Under the pieces are notes generated by a model that did no database searches, was not told where the DNA came from, and saw only the letters and a program-made list of their open reading frames with translations. Below are positions 17,520 through 24,431 of a DNA stretch of 64,000 nucleotides, one piece after another. The position numbers and the translations under genes were made by a program. The stretch is from an uncultured Lachnospiraceae bacterium. Lineage in GTDB: Bacteria > Bacillota > Clostridia > Lachnospirales > Lachnospiraceae. The DNA lies in NCBI GenBank assembly GCA_910583605.1, contig CAJTXN010000001.1, positions 248,001-312,000 on the forward strand, written 5' to 3'. The stretch's first letter is position 1, and each line of letters opens with the position of its first letter.

Positions 17520-19205
17520 ATGGAAATTTATATGTATTTTATCATTGCTGGTGTAGTTTTTCTGTTTTTTGTATACCAGTCCGTTACATTCAGAAAAAAT
17601 GAAAGACTGAAATTATTAAATAAAATTAAAAATAACTGGGGCAGTGTGCCGGACAGGGAATATGAGTATGATGAATTTCAGAAAATAACAAAGTATTATC
17701 AGTCCGTAGCTGGCAGTGCATTTCATATTGATGATATAACCTGGAATGATTTAGCCATGGATGATATTTTTATGCTGTTGAATAATACATATTCTTCAGC
17801 AGGAGAAGAATATCTCTATAAAATGCTGCGGATTCCTTCCTTCGACAGCTCAGAACTGAAACACAGAGAGAAACTGATCCGTTATTTTGAGGAAAACAGC
17901 AATGAGGCTTTTTTACTGCAGGAGCGGTTTGCGGCTCTGGGCAGAACCAAATCCATTTCTTTATCCCAGTTTTTACACCGTCTGGAGGATTTGGGAAACA
18001 GAAGCAATGGAAAGCACTATGTAATGGATATATTGTTTGCCGCATCCGCCGGACTCTTATTTTTTCAGCCTGTGGCCGGACTGGTGCTGTTTCTGCTTAT
18101 GCTGTCCGTAAACATTATCAGCTATTATCGTGAAAAAGCGGAAATTGAAAGTTATTTTATATGTTTTAAATATCTGGTGGATATGATCAATTGTGCAGAA
18201 GCCGTTAATAAACTGAATATCAGAGGCATTGATGAATATACGTCTGTACTGAAGGACTGTCTGGCACAACTGCAGACGGTACGGAATGGGATTTTTCTGT
18301 TATCCATGAACGGTACCGGCGGCTCTTTGGGTGAAATCATTATGGAATATTTTCGAATGATTTTTCATGTGGATATTATTAAATTTAATTCCATGCTGGA
18401 TTCCACCAGAAAAAATATCGGATACATCGATACAATGTTTGAAACGTTAGGCAGACTGGAAGCCGGAATGGCAGTTGCTTCTTTCCGGACAGCCCTGCCA
18501 TACTATTGCCGACCGGAATTATATAAGTCCGGAAAGAATACCCGGCATTTAGATGTAACAGAGATTTATCATCCGATGATTTCCAATCCGGTAGCCAATA
18601 ATCTCTATGAAGAAAAAAGCGTTCTGATCACCGGATCCAATGCGTCCGGAAAATCAACGTTCCTGAAGACGATTGCCATAAACGCAATACTGGCACAGAC
18701 GGTCTATACCTGTACGGCAAAGAACTATGTCTCCTGCTTTTTCAGAATATATTCTTCCATGGCATTAAAAGATAATCTTCTGAACAATGAAAGTTATTAT
18801 ATTGTAGAGATTAAGTCTTTAAAACGAATCATCGATGCCATTGATGACAGGGTTCCGGTATTATGTTTTGTAGACGAGGTTCTGCGGGGAACAAATACCA
18901 TTGAGCGGATTGCGGCATCTTCCCATATTCTGAAGTATTTATCCCGCCAGAATGTGATGTGTTTTGCTGCCACCCATGATATTGAACTGACGCATATGCT
19001 GGTGGATGATTATTCAAACTATCACTTTACGGAAAATGTGCAGAAAAATGATATACAATTCAGTTATGAATTGCTGAAGGGTAGGGCAACTTCCAGAAAT
19101 GCCATTCAATTACTGAATATCATTGGATTTGAGAAAAGCATTGTTAAAAATGCAGATGAATTAGCTCATAAGTTTATGGAACAGGGCGTGTGGGAAAAGC
19201 TATAG
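17520..19205 (+). CDS. Membrane-anchored MutS-family ATPase
   Basis: 561 residues. The C-terminal half is a MutS domain V ATPase: Walker A GSNASGKST (372-380), Walker B CFVDEV (449-454) with LRGTNTIER, and the ATHD switch near 484. The N-terminus is one hydrophobic segment (residues 4-20), and a second hydrophobic block (about 168-200) probably crosses the membrane twice. Mismatch-recognition domain I and the Smr nuclease domain of MutS2 are absent. This is the poorly characterised MutS-like group with membrane segments seen in Firmicutes and Bacteroidetes. It is a lone gene between the purine permease and the vWA locus. Classical mismatch repair is unlikely. Confidence 0.8.
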   Translation: MEIYMYFIIAGVVFLFFVYQSVTFRKNERLKLLNKIKNNWGSVPDREYEYDEFQKITKYYQSVAGSAFHIDDITWNDLAMDDIFMLLNNTYSSAGEEYLYKMLRIPSFDSSELKHREKLIRYFEENSNEAFLLQERFAALGRTKSISLSQFLHRLEDLGNRSNGKHYVMDILFAASAGLLFFQPVAGLVLFLLMLSVNIISYYREKAEIESYFICFKYLVDMINCAEAVNKLNIRGIDEYTSVLKDCLAQLQTVRNGIFLLSMNGTGGSLGEIIMEYFRMIFHVDIIKFNSMLDSTRKNIGYIDTMFETLGRLEAGMAVASFRTALPYYCRPELYKSGKNTRHLDVTEIYHPMISNPVANNLYEEKSVLITGSNASGKSTFLKTIAINAILAQTVYTCTAKNYVSCFFRIYSSMALKDNLLNNESYYIVEIKSLKRIIDAIDDRVPVLCFVDEVLRGTNTIERIAASSHILKYLSRQNVMCFAATHDIELTHMLVDDYSNYHFTENVQKNDIQFSYELLKGRATSRNAIQLLNIIGFEKSIVKNADELAHKFMEQGVWEKL

Positions 19206-19337
19206 TAGGATTACAAAACATTAACTGTTATAATTAGTTATTGCAATATTCACTTTTTTATTGCAATCTACATATATGTATGATATTATTCTTATATACG
19301 GAAGGGTTATAATAAATATAATGAGGAGGAAATTCGT

Positions 19338-20057
19338 ATGAATAAGAAGAAAATCATATCTTATATACTCATGGTCACAATGCTGGTTTCTATATGTTAC
19401 ATTCCTGTCAATGCAGGGGAATCCGTAATGGAAACACCGGATACCGGCACTGTGACCATTCATTTTTTTAATGAAAACAACTGGCAGGAACCTTATATCT
19501 ATTACTATTCAGACAGTGACGAAACTCATACATGGCCGGGAATTCCCATGACGGCTGAAAATAACGGATGGTATTCCTGTACGGTCAGAGAATTCTCTCA
19601 GGTCAGAGTCATTTTCAGCGATCATGGAAAGAATCAGTTTCCGGCACAGAACCAGAAAGGTTTTCTGGTTTCCGGAGAAATGTGGTACAAAAACGGACAG
19701 TTTTATAAAGCAAATCCGGATACCGAAAGCACAACCATACATTTTTATAATACAGACGGTTGGCAGAAACCGTCAATATACTATTATACAGAAGATAATA
19801 TACCAGCAGACTGGCCCGGAACAGAAATGTTTCCGGAAGGGGACGGCTGGTATTTTTATGATATACCCGGTCACAGGGAAGTCAATGTTCTGTTCAGTGA
19901 TAACGGTATAAATCAGATTCCGGAAAGTAATCAGACAGGATATACCGTATCCGGAGAACGATGGTTTGTAAATGGAATATGGTACGATTCAGAGCCGGAG
20001 GCTGATATTACAGTTAACTTTTACAATTATGACAATTGGAATCAGGTAAATCTGTAA
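19338..20057 (+). CDS. N-terminal fragment: signal peptide and two and a half CBM26-like repeats
   Basis: 239 residues, the only part with a real ribosome site (GAGGAGG, 9 bases before ATG). Residues 1-26 are a typical Sec signal (KKK, hydrophobic core, cleavage after VNA). Repeats begin near residues 38 and 131, each about 93 residues, with the pattern IHFYN-x-D-x-W ... YYY ... WPG-x-M ... WY ... V-x-F-S-D, close to carbohydrate-binding module 26 that binds starch and malto-oligosaccharides. The third repeat is cut at residue 239 by TAA. A secreted two-repeat fragment could still be produced. Confidence 0.75.
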   Translation: MNKKKIISYILMVTMLVSICYIPVNAGESVMETPDTGTVTIHFFNENNWQEPYIYYYSDSDETHTWPGIPMTAENNGWYSCTVREFSQVRVIFSDHGKNQFPAQNQKGFLVSGEMWYKNGQFYKANPDTESTTIHFYNTDGWQKPSIYYYTEDNIPADWPGTEMFPEGDGWYFYDIPGHREVNVLFSDNGINQIPESNQTGYTVSGERWFVNGIWYDSEPEADITVNFYNYDNWNQVNL

Positions 20058-20552
20058 TATTACAGCGAAGGGCAAACAGGGGCCGACTGGAGCGGAGCCG
20101 CCATGACACCGGAGGAAGACGGCTGGTTTACATATAAAATTTTCGGTTATAAAGAAGTTGCAGTTTTATTTAATAATGGATCAGGTATTCAGATTCCGGG
20201 GATAATGGAACCCGGATTTCCGGTGAAAGGGGAAATGTGGTATCGGAACGGAACCTGGACCGCGGAACATCCGGCAGAAATTACGGTATATTTTTATAAA
20301 CCGGAATCCTGGTCCTGTGCCAATCTCTATTATTATAAAACTGAGAATGATACCGGACCTGCCTGGCCGGGAACCGTGATGAAGTCCGTGGGCAGTAACT
20401 GGTATACCTGTACGATTACAAAATACGATTCTGCAAAAGTGATGTTTAATGACGGAAACAGCCAGATACCCGGATCTATGCAGCCCGGATTCGATGCTTC
20501 CGGAATGATGTGGTACAGAGACGGTATCTGGTGTGACTCGGAAACGGACACG
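19449..20552 (+). repeat. Four tandem CBM26-like repeats in coding sequence
   Basis: Units begin near 19449, 19728, 20007 and 20280, that is, spacings of 279, 279 and 273 bases. They share the protein pattern FYN-W ... YYY ... WPG ... GWY ... QIP ... G-x-MWY-x-NG-x-W. They diverge enough that they are an old duplication, not a recent expansion. Confidence 0.85.
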
Positions 20553-21077
20553 GATACCGATGGTCTTGCAGATTATCTGGAACTTGTATACGGAACCGAT
20601 ATAGATAAAATCGATACTGACGGAGACGGTCTTTCCGACGGACAGGAAGTATATCTGACAGGAACGGACCCCGCAAAATATGATTCTGTACGAACTGGAA
20701 TTTCTGATGCGGAAACAGATATGGATGGAGACGGGTTATCCAACCGCAGAGAACTGGAACTGGGCACCAATCCTTTGGAAGCGGATACGGACGAAGACGA
20801 CTTGTCGGATGGTGAGGAAGTAAACCGGTATTTTACCAATCCTCTGATACCGGATACCGACGGAGATTCATTAAAAGACGGGGATGATGTTGCCCTTGGA
20901 TTCAGTCCGTTACTGCCGGATACCGATGGAAATGGAATTTTGGACTGTGATGAAAAGATCCGACAGTCCCTGACACAGGAAGTTACGGAACCGGATAAAC
21001 CGGAAGTGACACAGGTAACGGTTCAATTCAACGGAACGGGAAATATTATGTCTACAACAACAATAAAAAGTATATAA
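20103..21077 (+). CDS. Middle fragment: rest of repeat 3, repeat 4 and Ca-binding TSP3-like repeats
   Basis: Lies between the two TAA codons and in the same frame as both flanking pieces. It contains the end of CBM26 repeat 3, all of repeat 4, then about 140 residues of DTDGDGLSD-type loops (about 20544-20970), each with the D-x-D-x-D-G-x-x-D calcium spacing, followed by a TEPDKPE linker. No Shine-Dalgarno site precedes ATG 20103 and no signal peptide is present, so independent expression is doubtful. Confidence 0.6.
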   Translation: MTPEEDGWFTYKIFGYKEVAVLFNNGSGIQIPGIMEPGFPVKGEMWYRNGTWTAEHPAEITVYFYKPESWSCANLYYYKTENDTGPAWPGTVMKSVGSNWYTCTITKYDSAKVMFNDGNSQIPGSMQPGFDASGMMWYRDGIWCDSETDTDTDGLADYLELVYGTDIDKIDTDGDGLSDGQEVYLTGTDPAKYDSVRTGISDAETDMDGDGLSNRRELELGTNPLEADTDEDDLSDGEEVNRYFTNPLIPDTDGDSLKDGDDVALGFSPLLPDTDGNGILDCDEKIRQSLTQEVTEPDKPEVTQVTVQFNGTGNIMSTTTIKSI

Positions 21078-21101
21078 AATATTGATATACTTTCCAGGGA
21101 A

Positions 21102-22865
21102 GTGGCAGGACTGGTGGGGGCACCAATCGAGATTACTTCTACATCAGAATTTGATCAGGCAGTGATCAGCTTCCATGTTGGCAGCTCTGCGGTTGATAAC
21201 GAGACTTTATCAAATTTAACGATTCTCTGGTATGATGAAGAAAATCATCAGTTTGTGACAGAAGATTCCACGGTGGATATGGAGAGACGGACAGTGTCTG
21301 CAACCGTACATCATTTCAGTAAATACATGCTGGTAGATAAGAGGGAATGGTTCAGTATTTGGAGTCAGGAGATTGATTATACCGACGGAGTTTCGTTATC
21401 TTATGATACCATAATTGCTATTGACTGTTCAGGAAGTATGTCTTTGAATGATCCGGCATTTGAATATACCTATCGTGATACGTTATATCCCGGCTCCGTT
21501 TATACCGTAGCCACCTGTTACAGGAAACTGGCTGCTGAAAACTTTATTCAGGCTCAGGATACGGATAACCGGACTGCAGTTGTCACTTTTGATTCTTCTG
21601 CATCCATTGCCTGTGATCTGACAAATTCTATACTGGAAGCAGTTCATGCATTGGACGGCATTTATTCCAGTGGAGGAACGGATTTTGAAATTGCCATTCA
21701 AAACTCTGTAAACGTATTAAACAATGGAAACCGGGAAGCCGAAAAGATGATATTGTTCCTAAGCGACGGTGAAGATTCTGTCAGCCAGACTACTTTGGAT
21801 AACGCCCGGGACTCCGGCATTACAATACACACCGTATATATCGGTTCCGGTAGCGAAAGTCCGGTATTAAAACAGATTGCAGAACAGACCGGAGGAGAAT
21901 ATTTTAAGGCGGTAACGGCAGAAGATTTAATACAGATTTATAGTCAGATAGCAATCAATCAGACCATTGACGGTACAGACCGTGATAATGACGGAATTCC
22001 GGATATTTTTGAAACAGCAGGCATGCGGCTGCCAAACGGAAAGATTATTTATTCCGATCCTACAAAGGCAGATACAGACGGAGACGGACTGCAGGATGGT
22101 TCTGCCCGGTATGTAAACGGAAAAAAAGTGATACCGAAAGATCCGGAGCCGTTGTCTGCCAACGGGCCGGTAGGGATTTGGCAGGAGCAGTACCGACAGG
22201 AGGTAAGTGGTAAACGGATTGCCCATAAACTGGGAACATGGTATAAAATGGATTGGAATATAGGTTCAATTTTTGCAGGCATTGGTTCACGCATTCTGAA
22301 TTTTAAAAGCGATGAAAAAAATATTGCCGTTCATTCCCAGGTAAAGACCTGGCAGGCAATTGGAGGATATAATAATATATACGATTCTATTTTTGAATTT
22401 GGTACAAATGGAAATATGAGGAAAGTAAGATTTGATTTTACATATAATAACGAAAAATATGCAATTTGGACTTGGAGAGGAGATTATTTAAATCTTGGCA
22501 GCGGTGCAGAAATTGGAATTTATCAGAACCCCCATGATTTTTTTGGAGTTATCCAATGGGATGTAGCAGATTTTCGGTTACCAATGACTTTAAACTTATA
22601 TAATTATTATGGAAAAAATCAGATTGAAAATATTTTTTGCTGGGCGCCAATTGAAAAACAATGGTGGATTACTGGTTTTAATCCCAATATTAAGCCGGTT
22701 GCAAAGAACATGGTATCGTTGGGAAGTATTGACTTTAAAGGAAGAGAAGGAATGTTTGAAGCATTAAAAAAATATATAGAAAAGGATGAAAAATTAAATG
22801 ACTTTATGATATTTGATGAAGATGGTCATACTGTATGGCTTATTTGGTGGGAGGCATCAAAATGA
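21102..22865 (+). CDS. C-terminal fragment: vWA domain and DUF4474 domain
   Basis: 587 residues after the second TAA, opening at an in-frame GTG. A conserved pre-vWA segment (GLVGAPIEITSTSEF ... HHFSKYMLVD) is followed by the vWA domain with an intact metal site: DCSGSMS, GGTDFE and LSDGED. Then come Ca loops (DRDNDGIPD, DTDGDGL) and, from about 22300, a C-terminal DUF4474-type domain (WRGDYLNLGSGAEIGIY, MTLNLYNYYGK, WWITGF). Sampled lines fall from about 45% GC before the DUF4474 region to about 30% in it. Without the signal peptide this piece would stay in the cytoplasm if translated. Confidence 0.65.
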   Translation: MAGLVGAPIEITSTSEFDQAVISFHVGSSAVDNETLSNLTILWYDEENHQFVTEDSTVDMERRTVSATVHHFSKYMLVDKREWFSIWSQEIDYTDGVSLSYDTIIAIDCSGSMSLNDPAFEYTYRDTLYPGSVYTVATCYRKLAAENFIQAQDTDNRTAVVTFDSSASIACDLTNSILEAVHALDGIYSSGGTDFEIAIQNSVNVLNNGNREAEKMILFLSDGEDSVSQTTLDNARDSGITIHTVYIGSGSESPVLKQIAEQTGGEYFKAVTAEDLIQIYSQIAINQTIDGTDRDNDGIPDIFETAGMRLPNGKIIYSDPTKADTDGDGLQDGSARYVNGKKVIPKDPEPLSANGPVGIWQEQYRQEVSGKRIAHKLGTWYKMDWNIGSIFAGIGSRILNFKSDEKNIAVHSQVKTWQAIGGYNNIYDSIFEFGTNGNMRKVRFDFTYNNEKYAIWTWRGDYLNLGSGAEIGIYQNPHDFFGVIQWDVADFRLPMTLNLYNYYGKNQIENIFCWAPIEKQWWITGFNPNIKPVAKNMVSLGSIDFKGREGMFEALKKYIEKDEKLNDFMIFDEDGHTVWLIWWEASK

Positions 22866-23344
22866 AATATGGGAAATTAATAATATTTCTATTTGCAACA
22901 ATGATTCTTTTGATCGGTTGTAATACTTCCGATAATCCGTTTTCTCAAGCTAGATATGCAGAAAAACAATGTAAAACAATAGTGGAATGTTTTGATACCA
23001 AAGATCTTGAAACAATAAAAAATATGTTTTCTTCATGGATACAGGAAACACATAATCTGGATAAGGAAATTCAAGACGTTTTTGATTTATATGAGGGTAA
23101 ATCCGTTCATTGGGATTATATTGATTATGGAAGCGAAGGTGCAATCGATGATGGAAAATGGACAGAAAAACGAATTTCCCCAACGATTGATATTGAAACA
23201 GATGCAGGAAAAAAATATCATATAGTGTTTTATGACTATTTAGTTTATGAAAAAGATGAAGCACGGTTAGGAATACAATATATTATTATATACGATACAA
23301 GCAACAATAATGATATTGTATATTTAAAAAGTATAGGTGAATGA
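22862..23344 (+). CDS. DUF5104-like lipoprotein, candidate immunity partner
   Basis: 160 residues from ATG 22862, which overlaps the vWA/DUF4474 stop as ATGA, so translation is coupled. GGGAGGC precedes the ATG by 6 bases. Residues 1-20 are a lipoprotein signal with lipobox LIGC (Cys 20), giving a membrane-tethered surface protein. The body (RYAEKQCKTIVECFDTKD ... YDYLVYEKDEARLGIQ) resembles DUF5104 proteins. The low GC matches the DUF4474 module, not the rest of the big gene. Coupling, matched composition and outer location fit protection of the producing cell from its own DUF4474 tip; this role is inferred. Confidence 0.75.
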   Translation: MKYGKLIIFLFATMILLIGCNTSDNPFSQARYAEKQCKTIVECFDTKDLETIKNMFSSWIQETHNLDKEIQDVFDLYEGKSVHWDYIDYGSEGAIDDGKWTEKRISPTIDIETDAGKKYHIVFYDYLVYEKDEARLGIQYIIIYDTSNNNDIVYLKSIGE

Positions 23345-23416
23345 TCAATGATAAGCATGTAATCCGGCTTATTTGAGTAAAGGTATAAGGTTGAAAGAAA
23401 TAATAACGGAAAGGAA

Positions 23417-23641
23417 CATTGCAGACTGCCCATCATTCAATCTGTTTTTAAGGCAGTATCTATTATTAACTGCCTGCAGCGCAAAGAAAAAATAACGACT
23501 GATACCAATGATTTGTATAGTATACATTATTTTGAATATCTGGTATATAAACAGAATGGTGACCTGGTTAGAATTCAAAATATGAGCATACGTAATCAAA
23601 ACGGAGATATATTATGCGAAATAGGAACACTTGAGGATTAA
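23417..23641 (+). pseudogene. Decayed second copy of the DUF5104-like lipoprotein gene
   Basis: The frame ending at TAA 23639-23641 encodes DTNDLYSIHYFEYLVYKQNG and a tail ending ILCEIGTLED. This lines up with the last 50 residues of the lipoprotein just upstream (YHIVFYDYLVYEKD ... DIVYLKSIGE). Another frame just before contains a lipobox-like LLLTACSAKKK, so the 5' part is shifted and mostly lost. No start or ribosome site serves the conserved end. It is best read as a broken tandem duplicate. Confidence 0.7.
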
Positions 23642-23687
23642 ATAAAGGATTTTATATGGCAACATAAACGTAGTAAAAGAAAATATT

Positions 23688-23724
23688 AAAAGACCGGCAG
23701 TTCCGAAAACACCGGTCTTTTTTA
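23688..23724. terminator. Bidirectional terminator between the lipoprotein locus and tRNA-Leu
   Basis: AAAGACCGG (23688-23696) pairs with CCGGTCTTT (23712-23720) around a 15-base loop. On + it is followed by TTT; on - the stem is followed by a T-rich run (TCTTTTAATATTTT), so it can serve both the + genes and the tRNA on -. Confidence 0.85.
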
Positions 23725-23785
23725 CTTCGTCTAAAAATAAAAAATCGAAAAAACCATCTATCCATGATTCTTCCGAAATATAAAG

Positions 23786-23868
23786 TGCAGGAGATGGGAC
23801 TTGAACCCACACATAGTCACCTACGTCAGATTTTGAGTCTGATGCGTCTGCCATTCCGCCACTCCTGC
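23786..23868 (-). tRNA. tRNA-Leu (anticodon CAA)
   Basis: Read on the minus strand: acceptor stem GCAGGAG/CTCCTGC, discriminator A, D arm with GCAGACGC, anticodon stem TCAGA/TCTGA with loop CTCAAAA giving CAA, a long variable arm (CGTAGGTGACTATGT region) typical of leucine tRNA, and T loop TTCAAGT. CCA is not encoded. It reads UUG codons. Confidence 0.95.
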
Positions 23869-23879
23869 AACGCTTAAAT

Positions 23880-23908
23880 ATTTTATCATTACATTTTAAG
23901 TATGTCAA
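23880..23908 (-). promoter_or_regulatory. Consensus sigma-A promoter of tRNA-Leu
   Basis: On the minus strand: TTGACA (23908-23903), a 17-base spacer and TAAAAT (23885-23880), 11 bases before the mature tRNA 5' end. Confidence 0.85.
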
Positions 23909-23990
23909 TCTTTTTTTACGAAATTTTATTATCCGACAGAACACAGGAATAGAACTCAGTTGTTATAGCAAAATAGAAATATAAAATACT

Positions 23991-24018
23991 TTGAATTCCA
24001 TAAAATATAGAGTATAAT
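23991..24018 (+). promoter_or_regulatory. Sigma-A promoter upstream of the zinc-finger protein/polA unit
   Basis: TTGAAT (23991-23996), a 16-base spacer and TATAAT (24013-24018), 50 bases before the start at 24069. Confidence 0.65.
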
Positions 24019-24068
24019 ATTCGGTAGTAAATGGAAGGGCACATCATTGGTGAAAAGGTATACTTCTT

Positions 24069-24413
24069 ATGAAATGTCAGGAATTTCAGGGCTTAATACC
24101 TGAATTTATTGAAAATACACTGGAAGAAAAATATTATGACGGGTTTGTTCATCATGCAAATACCTGCAGGAATTGCCTGGATGAATTAGAAATTTATTTT
24201 ATGATCCGGGTGGGCCTGGAACGAATGGAAAGCGATGCCTCGAAATCTTTTGATATACAGGGCGAATTGAAAAATCGTTTATTATACTATGAGCGTAAAG
24301 CAGACAGTATGTTCCTGCTCGGATTATACAGAAAAATCATATTGACCATAGCGGAAGTCTGCACGGCAATACTGCTTGTTTTACAGATTTTAATCTGGCT
24401 TGGAATCCTATAG
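24069..24413 (+). CDS. Putative zinc-finger (ZAS-like) single-pass membrane protein
   Basis: 114 residues. The N-terminal half has C3, and H-x3-C-x2-C (HANTCRNC, about residues 30-37), the pattern of the zf-HC2 zinc-binding anti-sigma fold. The C-terminal 25 residues are strongly hydrophobic (ILTIAEVCTAILLVLQILIW), predicting one membrane span. Anti-sigma proteins usually sit next to their ECF sigma factor, but none is nearby, so the role is open. It is 18 bases upstream of polA and probably cotranscribed from the promoter at 23991. Confidence 0.6.
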   Translation: MKCQEFQGLIPEFIENTLEEKYYDGFVHHANTCRNCLDELEIYFMIRVGLERMESDASKSFDIQGELKNRLLYYERKADSMFLLGLYRKIILTIAEVCTAILLVLQILIWLGIL

Positions 24414-24431
24414 AAAGGGAACAAAATAAAA

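Larger units (their letters stand above)
19338..22865 (+). pseudogene. Secreted CBM26-TSP3-vWA-DUF4474 protein gene with two in-frame TAA codons
   Basis: One reading frame runs from ATG 19338 to TGA 22865 (1,176 codons) interrupted only by TAA at 20055-20057 and TAA at 21075-21077. Modules in order: signal peptide; four starch-binding-like repeats; thrombospondin-3-like Ca-binding repeats; a linker and conserved pre-vWA segment; a vWA domain with an intact MIDAS; a second Ca-loop pair; and DUF4474. Comparing repeat 3 with repeat 4, the first TAA replaces a tyrosine (NL-stop-YY against NLYYY), a single base change. The second interrupts IKSI-stop-NIDIL. No frameshift exists. As it stands the full protein would need readthrough of both stops. 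The ATG at 20103 and GTG at 21102 are in-frame internal codons, not convincing starts. Confidence 0.85.

Noticed and set aside
20103..20105. ATG 20103 and GTG 21102 as true starts of separate genes
   Set aside because: Both are in the same frame as the upstream piece, lie inside conserved domains, and have no ribosome site or signal peptide. They are better explained as internal codons of a nonsense-mutated gene.
19449..20552. CRISPR array
   Set aside because: The repeats are about 279 bases, coding and diverged; there are no short spaced repeats in the window and no cas genes.
20040..21110. Frameshift as the cause of the broken modular gene
   Set aside because: Codon-by-codon reading shows all three pieces share one frame (start positions all divisible by 3); only the two TAA codons interrupt it.
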